Part shown: positions 33,701-45,084 of the stretch, in pieces
Layout: every line of letters begins with the position of its first letter
Numbering within the stretch: position 1 is the first letter of the stretch
NCBI GenBank assembly: GCA_030248215.1
Contig: JASANG010003775.1
Span: 89,508 to 153,507 of the forward strand
DNA: 64,000 nucleotides
Direction of reading: 5' to 3'
Origin: Enoplolaimus lenunculus
Lineage: Eukaryota > Nematoda > Enoplea > Enoplida > Thoracostomopsidae
Made by a program: the position numbers and the translations under genes
The notes under the pieces: generated by a model
Told to the model about the DNA's origin: nothing
Databases searched by the model: none
Seen by the model: the letters and a program-made list of their open reading frames with translations, nothing else

Positions 33701-34977
33701 CAAGCTGGTTTAATATTGGACAACAGGCATGGCGATCTACGTTAAAAACCGAGACTGAGACCTGCTACCAAAACCGGCCATGAAAAGTCTGGATCTCTGT
33801 CAATTTTTGGTCATCATCGAAAAAATTCATTTTTTCAAAATAAATACTTTCTAATGCTTTGGTCTAGTTTTTGCGTTGTCTCACAGTTTTTTGTGTTTTT
33901 CCAGAACATCTGCTTATAATTGTCGCGTAAATAGGAAAATGCATGGATTTACAGCGAAGTTATTATTCCGTACAAATCACGAAACGAACGTAAATACTAG
34001 TGTTCCAACAGAATTCGACGTCTGGTCTCGGATGTGCCAAACCACTGAGATTAAAAAACAGAGACACAGACCTGCGAAATGACTAGACTTGTCGAGACAG
34101 AGACTCCCATCCGTGTTGGTCAATGCAAGTGTAATATCCCGCTCCTGAGATATATAGTATAATATGTAAGTTCGAATAATTAGTTTCGGTAAAATACAAT
34201 GTAAGCATGCATCGCTAGAATACAAATGTATTACATTACTAAACAGCAACTAACGTCAACGCTGTACGCGGAAAACCGAAGCATCAATATACCTTTCCAA
34301 GTGCACGTGATGTCCCATTCGTAAAAGAATATTAATTTCGCTTTTCTGTTATTTGCAGATGCTTCACCGGTTAACTTAATCACATCAGTAATTTCAGCCG
34401 TTCCTAAAACTCCATGTTTATAAATCTCCAATTTCGACAAATATATAAGCTGAAAGAACAAATTTCGTCGCGATAAGAGTAATATGAAAAATTTGTACGT
34501 ATTACTACACAAAAATTTATATCTAACCGCAGATGGCGAGCGCATGTGCAATTGCAAAATCCGAATACCCATACAAACTACACTACTGGCAAATGAAACG
34601 TGTTACTACCTTCCGAATTTTCAAACTTAAGACCTTTAAGCAATTCCTTTAGTCGCACTTCAGACCAAGGCGTTGCATTTTTTTCTGTCCTGTAACGAAC
34701 AAACATAAAAAATAACACGCATATATAATTTGAGATGTATTAGATACTATGTCCAGATACGGACAAGGTAACCTACAGTAAATTTTGACTAAAGTAACGC
34801 AGAATGGCGCTTAGATTCAGACCCATCCAGCTGTATAAATGTATATACGATGACTTTAAAAGACACATATGAAATACCAACTATACAATACACATACCAA
34901 TGCCAATTGTTCACATTGGTTGCATCAGGACGTTCTTCGACTATCCATCTAGGATCACCCTTACCCCATAACGCCAT
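30714..34977 (-). CDS. AHSA1: Activator of HSP90 ATPase 1 (AHSA1), complete, 10 exons
   Basis: HSP90 co-chaperone that binds its middle and N domains and stimulates ATP hydrolysis in the cytosol. Exons, 5' to 3': 34977-34898, 34689-34610, 34403-34293, 33505-33420, 33235-33115, 32715-32627, 32327-32184, 31915-31814, 31550-31381, 30768-30714. Phases chain through 346 codons including TGA, about 345 aa (human 338). The N domain has GDPRWIVEERPDATNVNNWH, the conserved NNWHW split across intron 1, then LTGEASANNRKAKLIFFYEW and VPNLSDENDADEV. The linker carries EFSKGMILPT. The C-terminal AHSA1/START-like domain has RAEDLYRALT, MVQAFTNGPAVVES, NEKIVMDWRMRSWPSGHSSQ and TLTLIEGDDET, ending HYFDAMKRTFGFGAFLL. 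The last exon is only 55 bp and lies 612 bp downstream of its neighbour. Some donors are weak (GTTAGT after LTLQD). No lesion seen. Confidence 0.93.
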
Positions 34978-35066
34978 ATTTTATAGCACGTCCGTTTACC
35001 AATGTATGAGTTCTTTAAACGTAATATTATTGAAAATACAATAAAGTAATGAGCGCTGGTTGTTGT

Positions 35067-35333
35067 TTAATTAACAGGAAGAATTAAACCGTGATGCCGG
35101 AAAAACCATTGCATTCTTGTAAGCATTAGAATTTGCAACAGACGAACTTTTGTTACCAGTGCAGACATGTCTGGACTACAGTCGAGATTATGAGCAACCA
35201 AAAATGAGTGGTTTTTGATAAGGTACACTAGCGCGATTTCTTTTCCGGCAAAGCAGCGCGTGAGAAAACTATGCATAATGTCTGGAAGTAGTTGACCGTT
35301 ATAGGGCCTATTTATTTCACTCGACAATCGCAT
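35067..35333 (-). CDS. Unidentified open segment upstream of AHSA1
   Basis: Not recognised. An open frame of 88 codons includes EINRPYNGQLLPDIMHSF, then CFAGKEIALVYLIKNHSFLV and HNLDCSPDMSALV. A possible acceptor TACTTCCAG lies near 35285 and a possible donor CTG|GTAACA near 35158, giving a ~125-bp exon. Composition is more protein-like than the neighbouring frames, but there is no homology to cite. It may be an exon of a gene on the same strand as AHSA1. Confidence 0.2.
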   Translation of the reverse strand: MRLSSEINRPYNGQLLPDIMHSFLTRCFAGKEIALVYLIKNHSFLVAHNLDCSPDMSALVTKVRLLQILMLTRMQWFFRHHGLILPVN

Positions 35334-35783
35334 CGAACGATGCTATATTTCCTAAATTCCGATTCAGAAAGTGTTTCATATTCATGTTAGATTCTATTCC
35401 ACTAGCTATATAATTTCCGCTTACATATTTTTAATGAACGTAAATAGAGAACAAAACTCTCACCAGAAACTGAAAACTTAAAATCACAATTACTGTCACT
35501 GATGTTTTCACTTCATAAAGCTTCGGGATTAGTGAAGGTTAGACATGTGAAAAACTTATATTCCGAAAGAAATTTTAACGTTTTCAGCAGCCGTTACCCT
35601 GAGTCTGATGCGTATTTAATATTAAGACACCTGAAAGGAAGCCTAGTGTCTGATTTTTAGAAGCAAAAGAACTGTCTCCACAGCTGAGCACAGTTTTTCG
35701 TGATTCCTGTTAAATAACAAGTATACTTTGGTTTCGTGCATGAATAAGTGTTTAAGGTAAACATTTGTCGTCTTACCTCTCAG

Positions 35784-35852
35784 CAGACCACTATGTCCAA
35801 GTGCCAAGCCATAACGAATCGATATCTACTTTTGCAGACGTAGAAACTATCG
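35784..35852 (+). pseudogene. Possible isolated exon resembling acetyl-CoA carboxylase biotin-carboxylase domain
   Basis: A good acceptor CTTACCTCTCAG precedes CAGACCACTATGTCCAAG. The frame reads ADHYVQVPSHNESISTFADV then ETI. Metazoan ACC biotin-carboxylase domains have ADHYVPVPGGPNNNNYANV then ELI at one site, so ten or so of 22 positions agree. The normally invariant NNNNYANV is not kept, and no flanking ACC exon was found within several kb. It is either a decayed fragment or chance similarity. Confidence 0.2.
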
Positions 35853-36194
35853 GTGTCTTTTTCCGTTTCGGTTATGAAAATAACAGGAATTCTGCTATGT
35901 TTACGCGCAAAATTAGTAATAAATCACGTATATACCTCGCATTTTTTTATTACGGATATACTGCAATTGTTCGAAATAAAATAAAAATTCTGAAATTCAT
36001 ATAAAATCTTAAAATTTCGGTGCATCCGAGATTTTTTTCTTTACATTTTAGAAAACTCGGCGAATATTTGCACGCCTCAATTGTGCTGGAATAAAAGTAA
36101 AAAATCTTTGAAACTTTTATGAACCAATACCAGTTTTCCGTTTTCGTTTTCGTCATTTTTACTATCCGTTTACACCCTGTTTGCACTTCGGGCC

Positions 36195-36430
36195 CATGTA
36201 ATGATCAGGGGCTCAACGTTTTTTGTAGGACTACAAAAGAGTAAGCTTAAGCTTGAGACTAATTTTTTTTGGTTGGCTTAAGCTTAGGCTTAGGCTTTGG
36301 CTTAGAAATAAACTCATTCTTACGCTTAGACTTAGGCTTAGGTTATGCCTACACTCTGCTTGAACTGCGTAACTAGTTTGCGTCGCTTCGGGCTTCACTT
36401 CCTGCTTTGGCTCCGGCATATTTTGTTGAC
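36195..36430 (-). repeat. TTAGGC-bearing dispersed element, copy at 36.3 kb
   Basis: The flank TAGGACTACAAAAGAGTAAG leads into CTTAAGCTTGAGACTAATTTTTTT, then GGCTTAAGCTTAGGCTTAGG-type hexamers to about 36345. The flank and array order match, in the same orientation, the copy at 62960-63090. The hexamer array is a degenerate form of the nematode telomere repeat. Confidence 0.6.
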
Positions 36431-37430
36431 CTCCGGCTCAAGGTTCAGTATTTTCAGTACCGATTGTACAATGTGGAGCTTTTACTCCTCACGAAGTAGG
36501 AAGTAGTAAATTGTATACCGAAAAAGAGCACACGGGCAATTGCAATTCAAGCCATGGCCTAGGCCTAAGCCTTAACCTAGCAAAGCGCAGCAAATGTTGT
36601 AGAATACGTGTTTATCTACAACTTAGATAGTAAAAACATATTCGAGCTGACGCCTGTATATTGCACTATTGTAAAATCCAAAATAATTTCGGATAAACTC
36701 AGCTGCATGCTCAGATTTTAGTAGCTTAAATATAAAACTAAATTAGAAATAACATTTACTAGACCGTCATCTCCTTCATTTTACAGCGTATATAATATTA
36801 TCTTCTCTTTTAACATCCACGTTTCCAGACCTTCTAAAAACGTGAACGTAAAAATAACACAGCACGTAAGGTTTTCTGTAATACTCTTTTATTCCAAATG
36901 ATGAGATATGAGACAAAATCGGCCCATAGTTGCGGTCCGACACAAAGGAAAAAACTCCTCAAAGAAGATAGCTATTCAAGTTTGACCGTGAAACAAACAA
37001 CCTGCGGGACATGTGGGGTTATACGAAGTCAACCCGGTGTATATATACATGTACAGTTTGCTTAAAGAGGACTGCTGTTTTAGTGTTGAAAAAACACAAG
37101 CAAGCGTTCTCTATCTTAGTCCGTATGATTTGGTGCTCATAGCATGCAACATTTTATGAGTTGCCCGTTTGATTAATCTAAACGTTGTCATTTTGCATAA
37201 AGTTATTATATACGCTCGTGATTTTTAGTTTTGATTTAGAAGTCAATAGCGATTCTGTTTTTGCTCTATTTATAGTCGTACAACAGGTCAGGAGGCGTAT
37301 TAATATCACAAATGTCGAATTCAACTTTCAAAGATGGCTTTCGGAACAACTATAAATCAAAATTAAGAACACCTGCCATAGACGTTTATATTTGAACATT
37401 GAGACTGTTACTTGCTTAATCTTGTTTTGG
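36431..37430. other. Intergenic, nothing recognised
   Basis: AT-rich DNA with a small CCTAGGCCTAAGCCTTAACC run at about 36557-36576. No long open frame or repeat boundary was seen. Confidence 0.45.
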
Positions 37431-37469
37431 AACAATCTCTACTGAACGTATACCAAACAGATCATAGTA

Positions 37470-37969
37470 CAAAAATTTTAAATTATTTCAATAATTATTA
37501 GGGTTTACTGAAGTTTTTTTGGTGCGAGGAATCTGAATAAATTCTTTACAAACATCCAAAACCGATAATTAAGTAGTTAGCTAATAGATTAAGCCTAAAT
37601 TAGGCGTTTTTACAACATTTCACTAATTATCAGTGTTACAAGCAATCTAATTTCAGCAATAATGGGTTTTCGGGTGCGGGGAATCTGAATAAATCGCCTA
37701 CAAACCTTTAAAAGCGATTATCAAATAGTTATCTAATGGCTAACTTGCATATTTGCTTAATTGACGAGACAAAGTTAGGACTTTTTTAAATTATTCCAAT
37801 AATTATTAGGGTGGCTGAAGGGTTATTGGGTGCGAGGAATCTGAGGAAATTGCTTAAAAACCTCCAAAACCGATATATGAATAGTTAGCTAATAACTAAT
37901 TTGCATATTACCTTAATTGCTTACGTGTGTTCGAGCTTCGCTCAATAAATGTAGTCCCACTACGACTAG
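37470..37969 (+). mobile_element. Helitron-like element, copy C (5'-truncated)
   Basis: About three internal units (GGTGCGAGGAATCTGAATAA, CCAAAACCGATAATTAAG, TAGCTAATAG) are followed by GTTCGAGCTTCGCTC. The 3' end is TGTAGTCCCACTACGACTAG followed by T. The 5' GTCCGTCCGTCTG segment is absent. The CTAG terminus after the GTAGT/ACTAC stem is the best CTRR match in the family. Confidence 0.6.
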
Positions 37970-38197
37970 TAAGAACCAGTTGAGAGACGCCGCAATCCGT
38001 ATTTCTACAATTGGACCAATCAAGTCCTCAGTGAAACACTATTTTTTAGTAGATTTTGTCAAATTTAGCGCAACCGTAAACCGTGTGATTTAAAAACTGT
38101 CGACTTTGTTTTATATATGTCAGACATTAAACGTGTAAAAAGTGACTGATCATTAATATTTCACTCATGTTAAAAGACATTTAATGTTTTTGACCAG

Positions 38198-38283
38198 GTG
38201 CAAGGCGTTTCTTTGACGCAATCACCATTTCGCGGAGGGCTGAGTACGCACCACAAAATTGAAACCGTGACTTACGACTTTGG
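38198..38283 (+). CDS. Candidate internal exon of unknown gene
   Basis: The acceptor GTTTTTGACCAG precedes GTGCAAGGCGTTTC and a donor CTTTG|GTAAAT follows. The single open frame reads VQGVSLTQSPFRGGLSTHHK then IETVTYDFG. Base composition is richer in GC than its surroundings. I do not recognise the protein. It could belong with the candidate terminal exon at 40970-41160 on the same strand. A frame open past the donor reaches 38512. Confidence 0.28.
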
Positions 38284-39153
38284 TAAATTGGTTCATTTGC
38301 AAGGTTTTACGATAGTTTTGTGGCAAAATTTGAAAATAGCCACGTACAAAAACGAGCTAAGACGAAGCATTTACGCACAAAGTTTCAGAACACAATTTTA
38401 TATTACAGTAACAGCTAAATTTCGAAGCGCAGTTGTACGTATTTCTGATAAAAATCGCCAGCCATCAAAACAAAACAATTTCCAGCTGCGAGCAAATATC
38501 GCATATAGCTAACTGCAAGTAGGCCCAGCAATGTCAACAACCTGTAGTTAAAGATCCCCGTCAATTATTCTTGAGAATTAATAGCACTCAGCTTAAAACC
38601 CATTTCAGTAAATTCCAATGTTGGATTAACCAATCGCAGTCTTCGCTACTGTCATAGCAAGCAGGTTTATTTCAACTTTTAATTTGTTAACTTTATTTTC
38701 AACATTTATATACCTTTCGGGTTGCGGTTTTTGACAATATCACAATATTCGAGCTCTCTCACTCAGCAAATGATCGTTACAACAACTGACAACACAAAAT
38801 ATAATACCAGAAGCTGAAAACAATTGTATCATTTTTATTTGACGGGATATTATAGCATCAAATCCAGCGTATATCGTTGTGTTAACAAAATGTTTGCTTT
38901 TGGATAAAATACAGGTATGCGCTTTGCGGTTGTGGAACTGAGAGTGTTTTTGTCTTTAAATTGTCGCTGTATAAGTTGACCGAATTGCTGTCGCTCAGCG
39001 GAGCTTTGTTAATATTTGACTAGTGATACCCCTTAAATTGGAAATTATTATCCTTGTTAGATTTTAATTAACATGTATTATATATATGTATTTGTTGCAG
39101 TGCAAATTGCAACGATGGGTATTTTGCTTGCTGTGCAGAACTGCACACTAATA

Positions 39154-39644
39154 CTGTAGTGATCCGAATAAGAGGGGGGGGGGGGCTGATATTTATTTGG
39201 CATCTCCAGAGGGTACCCTTGTTATTCGGTTACAAACTGTTATTTATTTTTAACCCGTCCTCCGCCGCCCTTGGTTGCTAATATATATTCGGTATTGCAA
39301 CTATCCGTTGAATTAAACGTTTATTTACCATGTATCAAAAGCTTGAACGATAATGCAGGGTTATACTTCGGAATGTACTTCCAAAACCAAAGTATGCTTT
39401 AAAGTTTCGAACTCAACTTTACTTGGTCCTGGAGTAATTTATTCACTACAATTAGGGATAATTGACATTTATGGACTGTATTTAGGGCTTAGGGTCTCTA
39501 TCTGCTTACGGATTTATGGACTGTATTTAGGGCTCAGGGTCTCTATCCGCTTACGGACTCTTATTAGGGATACGGACTCCTATTGATTGGGACTCAAAAT
39601 TGGAACACCCCTCTTATTACCCCCTCTTATTCGGGTCACTACAG
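39154..39644 (+). mobile_element. Tc1/pogo-like MITE with TA target duplication, copy 1
   Basis: Terminal inverted repeats CTGTAGTGATCCGAATAAGA and CTCTTATTCGGGTCACTACAG are flanked by TA (39152-39153 and 39645-39646). The interior contains a partly tandem block (GGATTTATGGACTGTATTTAGG, CTCTATCCGCTTACGG). Non-coding. The related element at 58137-58582 is in the opposite orientation. Confidence 0.78.
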
Positions 39645-39829
39645 TAGATTGGCGGAGTGGTTAAGAGCAACAACAACAGTTTTTATCAGGAAGATTTTGC
39701 ACGTCACACCTTGGGAACGAAATTTTGTCAATGGTAAATGAAACACTGTTTGCCTTTAGGCTTAACAAGTTTATTATCAAATGACTGATTTGACGCGCTA
39801 CCAACGATTTGTGTCTGCGCTACATCAGT

Positions 39830-40080
39830 TATTTGACCATAATTCTTTAACCAATCGTCTCATTGCAAAAAATTAAACCATTGGACTCAGCTCTGCAAGC
39901 TGCATCGTACGGTTTTTCAAAAAAATATTTTTGGGTCCCAAGCGGAGGGACCTAGGGTCCCTAAAAATCGAATTTTTGAAAAGCGTGAAATGATCAATGG
40001 AGGTCATGAGAAGCTCAAATATGCAAAAAGTTTCAAAACTCAACCATTTTCGGGCAAACACAGGATGAGGGATCAAGGAA
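39830..40080. repeat. Dispersed repeat shared by 39.9, 54.5 and 60.05 kb
   Basis: ACCAATCGTCTCATTGCAAAA, CTCTGCAAGCTGCATCG and ATTTTTGGGTCCCAAGCGGA also occur near 54468-54575. GGTCATGAGAAG, ATATGCAAAAA and AACCATT also occur at 60048-60110. These are parts of one unnamed family of at least 250 bp. No terminal repeats found. Confidence 0.6.
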
Positions 40081-40970
40081 GAAACCCAGCAAACGAATAG
40101 GCGGACACATGCAACATTTCTATAGGTAATTACGTGTGAAAACAGACCGAATCGCCAATGACATTTTGCTAGCGAAAATTCGTATTCAGTGCCTGTGTAA
40201 AATTGTAATCTGGTGTTAATATGGAACAGGAGCGATCGTGGGATGTCCTAAATCCGCTCTTGCTGTTTAGAAACGTCTATGACGTTTAAAATTTAAATTA
40301 TTAAACAGGCATAATTGTAGTGCTAGCAAAGTTGCGTTATCGTTATTTTAATTCGATGCAATATTATTATTCGGCTAGGTATACACGTTTTTTCATCGTG
40401 TTGTGCCAAAATAAGTGCCGATAATTGGATTCGTTTAGTTGCAGACACTGCAAGTTTTAGCGTTTGTAAGTCTGCAAGTTATAATTATTGATTCTAATTT
40501 TAAGAATTGTATCGATAAAATGTTTCGAATAATGATTGAAGGGCGGATTTCAAATGGAACTGTGTACATTTTCTGAGTACGTATAGCGGGATAGATTGGT
40601 ATGAGTCTTATGCTGAAGCTAAGAAATTAAGCTGTACGGTCAGTTAAAAATGCGGATTTTTTTAGAATTTACCTGCTCGCGACTTAGACGTACGTTGCAA
40701 AGCAATGCGTTTGGACGTTGGAATCCAGAATGCGGAAACAGTCGCTGTCGAACACATTTTTTCTGTTAATCCTACCCTAATGCTTGTCACAAAGTACTTT
40801 GTGACACGTGTTTGGGTAGAGTTATAACCTAGGGTTAACGCATTGCTAAAATGTAGCATTTTAGGAGAACATTTAAAATGTTAATAGTAAGAGTAACAAA
40901 AACTTTGGTTGAAAATTTACGGATATATTTATCTCATGACCACGTCGCTGTATACGCCCAGGTTTTCAAA

Positions 40971-41160
40971 TGGATCTGAAAGCGTTTGCTGTTGTGGTTC
41001 TCGGGCGCGCCAGATACCTTTTTACCGTTTGACTCATGAAACTATTCCACCATCATCTGCATGCAACTTCACATCTGCGTCCACCCAACATGCAGAGCTG
41101 GCTACGAAGCTAAACCAAGCGCTAAACACCATCAATACTATAAAGCAAACAATCCAATGA
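40971..41160 (+). CDS. Candidate last exon of unknown gene
   Basis: The acceptor TATACGCCCAG precedes GTTTTCAAATGG. The frame then runs 63 codons to TGA: FSNGSESVCCCGSRARQIPF, YRLTHETIPPSSACNF, and an amphipathic helical end HAELATKLNQALNTINTIKQ then TIQ. Composition is markedly richer in GC than its flanks. I do not recognise the family. It looks like a C-terminal exon with a terminal coiled segment. Confidence 0.33.
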
Positions 41161-42000
41161 GCATCATATAAATCCCCTTTTTAATTTTTTTGATCGTGTG
41201 AAAAATGTACCGTAAACTTATAAAGCGCGTCTTGAACTGATGTTTAACGTCTCTCGAGTAGCGGAAGCGTCGCGTGTCCAAATTCATTTGAAAAATCGAC
41301 CAATTTTACTCTCATAAATCTCTCAATATCTGACGCGCAGAGTGCGCGTTTGTTTCTTGTTATATCCTTGCACTGTATATTTTCACATAAATATCGAATC
41401 ATTGCCCTAAAGCTAATGTTTTAGGTTTTGTGAGTCTGTGATAGTAGAGGTAAGGAAATATCCGGTTTTCTGTCGCGATATAGTAGGGCCTGTTTGTTGT
41501 TGTTGTTGTTGGTCATGGTTAAGGAAACGCTGTCATTTGATTGGATATAATTTTAAACTGGATATAAACAATTTTGTTTTGGTTTTCCGGATGTATAACG
41601 CGAAGCCGCCTTAACGTCGTCCTTGAAATGGTGTTAGTGATCAGGATGAGAGCTCTTGTATGTATATTACCCATATTTAAGGTTAACATTGCGACTTTGG
41701 CGTAGGAAATGCTTGAGCAAGTCTCTCAGCAAAAGGCTTCGATAAATGAAACCGTTTTTCTGAACCAATTAAGCTTAACTGTAAAAATGTGGTGGAATAC
41801 GTAAAAAGCCTGGTGATGCTTCCAACTTAAATTGCTGATCTTTTATGCCGTTACTACTAGGCAGCCTTATGTTCTTATGGAACTTTTGCAATGTTTTGCA
41901 AACCAACAGAATTTTTAAATGTTTCGTAAGCAATTAGTATGAAATTGCTTAAATTATATTCTGCTGAATGATATTAAGATTATGGGCAATGTTTATGTCC
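41161..42000. other. Intergenic, no gene seen
   Basis: AT-rich sequence with a short TTGTTGTTGTTGTTGG run near 41495. No protein-like frame. Confidence 0.4.
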
Positions 42001-42039
42001 ACAGTGGAACAGAGAGACTGGGAGCTACCAGAGATTGTC

Positions 42040-42326
42040 AGGTTTAGCCTTAGGACTAGGCTTATGTTTAGGCTTACGGTTTGGCTTAGGTTTAGGCTTA
42101 CGGTTTGGCTTAGGTTTATGCTTTGGCTTAGAGTTAGTAGTATAATTTTTATAATTAACATGGGCCAAGATTAACATAATCAACAAATGCAGTGATTTCT
42201 TGCTGAAGTGTATTTCAAATGTTGTGTCAGCAAGAAATCACTGCATTTGTCGATTATGTTAATATTGGCCCATGTTAATTATAAAAATTATCCTACTAAC
42301 TCTAAGCCAAAGCATAAAGCTAAGCC
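42040..42326. repeat. Long hairpin (about 100-bp arms) fused to TTAGGC-like array
   Basis: The left arm 42107-42206 and right arm 42227-42326 are near-complete reverse complements separated by 20 bp. Examples: TGCTTTGGCTTAGAG against CTCTAAGCCAAAGCA, and AATGCAGTGATTTCTTGCTGA against TCAGCAAGAAATCACTGCATT. The array TTAGGCTTACGGTTTGGC repeats across 42055-42125 and continues into the left arm. RNA from either strand would fold into a long duplex. Confidence 0.8.
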
Positions 42327-42487
42327 AGTCAGCAAGAAAACATTACATACTGAATTGTTGGTTAATGTTCTTATAGTGGCGGGGAAAGCATTTTAGAAGT
42401 TTGTGGACAAAATGATAAATGCGCCACCGCTGTAAAAATGTTTCAGGTATTTTAAAAAATATTTGTACGTATGGGTAAGCTAACAGC

Positions 42488-42630
42488 CAGCTCACCTTTC
42501 TGGGGGAGGGGTGAAACATTTTTCAGTAGTGCACATAAGGGTTTTTGATGACTTACAAGCAAGGTTCAAATTTTATAGTGGGACAAAATTCTACAATGGG
42601 TTGACACCACTTGGCCCCTCTGGCTACGTG
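42488..42630. repeat. Dispersed ~150-bp GGGGGC/TGGCTACG repeat, copy 1
   Basis: CAGCTCACCTTTCTGGGGGAGG, GATGACTTACAAGCAAGGTT and CCTCTGGCTACG recur at 49335-49505, 61005-61165, 61965-62145 and at the window end (63895-64000). The family is G-rich at one side and has no coding content. Confidence 0.6.
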
Positions 42631-44699
42631 CTCCATTGTAACCCTACGCAATTTTTGTGTTAATCTTATGAAATTTTCTACGAGAGTACGAGGTTTAAAT
42701 GAGGGTCGAAGGTACAGTTTTTGTAGCTCGGTCCCGTATGATACAGAAATCCTGTACCCAGCAGATTCATTGTTGTTATGATAATTTCGCGAGCAAAGCG
42801 AACGAGAATTAAGACGTAATTTAGTGCAAAATTCTTTTTGGGGTAAGCGCTGGGTTTCGTTGAAAAGACTTAGCAAAAATGCGGTTCAAAAGTGTGCAGG
42901 ACAAAGTGCTTTTCGTAAAAATGTTAGGATCGAATTGCTTCGTTAATTGTATGCTCTGTTAGCACCGCCGGCCGTAGAAATTAAAAACCAAGCGGGCACG
43001 AGGGAACAAAGGATTTTGGGGTCTCAGGCGACACCCCTACAGAAATATAGATATATCTTTGATCAGCGTTCAATACTATTGAGCTGGATAGCTGCTGCAC
43101 TTATGTTTGATACCTCTTAAAAATCTTATCCGGATCACTGAAAGCAAGAGTAATATCGATTAAAGCCAGGGCGAGTCTCTAGTTGTAAAAAATTCCACGG
43201 GGTGGTGAAGCGAGACAGAAGCAAGTCGTGATTTTTGTATGAATTTCTTTAAGGATACGCGTTTGGTTGGAGTTGGATTCATTTTTTGCAAAACTAAGGT
43301 TAAAAAACTTGAGGTAAAATATTATCATCCCTTCAAAAAGTGGGAGGAGTGTGATGACCTGTTTACCCTCCGACTCCGCCGTCCGTGAGTGGTTTGAATT
43401 CCGCGAATGGTACTCGTGAAATTGTTTGCCTTCCCATGCCATGTTGAACAGGCTACGGTCCTGAACTTTGTCATGGCGGTACGAAATTATATCCCTCAAA
43501 ATTTCTACAGGTCAATTCTAATTCTTTAATTCTCAAAGATATCATTAGCTATTCGGTGTACATTAGTTTAAAGATACGGCGGCTAAAACCAATAAATAGC
43601 GGACTATCACAGAAATATGCGAACACGCTAGCGATTTCAAGATACAAATTCTGCCAATAACAATTACAATACGTTTTTATTGAACTGAACGCGGTGGTAC
43701 CAAAGAATGACCCGTATATGGGAGCTATAGAGATAGCGATCAAAACAACCTCAGGCAATATGTGTCATATAGTAGTGGTTCGTAGTAGAAACTTTTCGAT
43801 ATCAATTTGGAGAACTTATAGTTGCGACTATGAGCACTAAATACTAAATAAGAATGCACTGTGTTTTTCGTTCGCCTCGCAAAATTCTTTTAGTTCACGG
43901 AAGAAACGGTTGTTGGATGACTTGCGTAGCAAACATAGTTGAATTTGAAAATATCGTCGAGCTAGCAAACATGCGAAATTAGACACTCGGGAACAGGGAT
44001 TGCAGGGGTATTAGTCGATACCCTTGGTAAAGTATGGGAGTGTCGCTGACACCTCTGACGCCCACCAAAGCTAACAGATACGTTTTGAAATTAAATACAT
44101 TTATTGCTAAAAATGTGTTACTTTCTCGCCTGTTTGAACATTGGTCTGTATTTTAAATTACTCTGTTTCTCTTCTGGTACGTTTGCCGATCAAAGATTGG
44201 ATTTCTTAGTGCCCGTTCAAAAGCCAATGTCGGCATAGATTTTTTCTATAGCCAAAATGAAAACGCAAGAATCATCACAACTTTCTAAAGCAAGTTGAAC
44301 GGTGGTATTGACAAATTTTTGCAGTTGAATACTCAGAACGCAACACATTTTCAATATCACTATTGTCAAAACAGTTACTGCCGTATTTGGGTATTTACTA
44401 TGGACAGCGTGTTAGTTGTAATATACGGTTATCAAGCCAATATATACGGTTTTTACGGTTGTCATTTCAATCGTTTATGGTTGTCCCTGGATCCAAAAAA
44501 GGATCTAAAGCAATTTGAATTTTAATTTCCCGTTGAGTAAATAAATTTTGCTCACAAATTAGACTGCGTCAATTTGTTATCGAACGTTGTTTTGAGCATT
44601 CAGTTAAATTGTATAGTATTGGTAATCGGTCGTTTTTGTAACTTTAAAATTCGGTTTTAAATTTTCTGTTATTGGAAACAAATTTACTGTTGTAATTTT

Positions 44700-45015
44700 T
44701 TCAAATTCTAAACCCTATTCAAACGTGCAAGTTTTTTGAGCAAAAACTTGAACGTACAACTTGCAACGCACAAGTTTGGTCACAGAGCAGCTTTGAAGTT
44801 TATTGGAGCTGCAAATTATTCACTGGAATTTATGCTATATAATTTAATTCGCACCTGTGAACGCAGTTGCAAGTCGCTTGAATTTCTTGCACCTGCAATT
44901 TGATTGGTCAATCGGAATGTTCCTTTGAAAATACTTGCAGCTGCAAGTATTTCGTGCAAGTTGCAACTGCGAATTCTCGCTACAAAAACTTGCCTGTGTG
45001 AATGGGGCTTTAAAC
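44700..45015. mobile_element. Foldback MITE with CAAGTTTTT ends
   Basis: The left end AACCCTATTCAAACGTGCAAG and right end CTTGCCTGTGTGAATGGGGCTT are imperfect inverted repeats. The interior is built of AACTTGCA/TGCAAGTT palindromes, including ATACTTGCAGCTGCAAGTAT at about 44932-44951. Non-coding. Confidence 0.6.
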
Positions 45016-45084
45016 AAAAAATAATGTTTTCATCGAAGTATGACATATTTCATGACGGCAATGACCACTATCAGGTCATAGCGT

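Noticed and set aside
39649-39672. tRNA box A-like TTGGCGGAGTGGTTAAGAGC
   Set aside because: No box B, no acceptor stem and no anticodon arm follow; at most a short tRNA-derived fragment beside the MITE end.
43549-43758. 69-codon hydrophobic minus-strand frame
   Set aside because: AT-rich hydrophobic frame with no splice signals, domain or neighbours.
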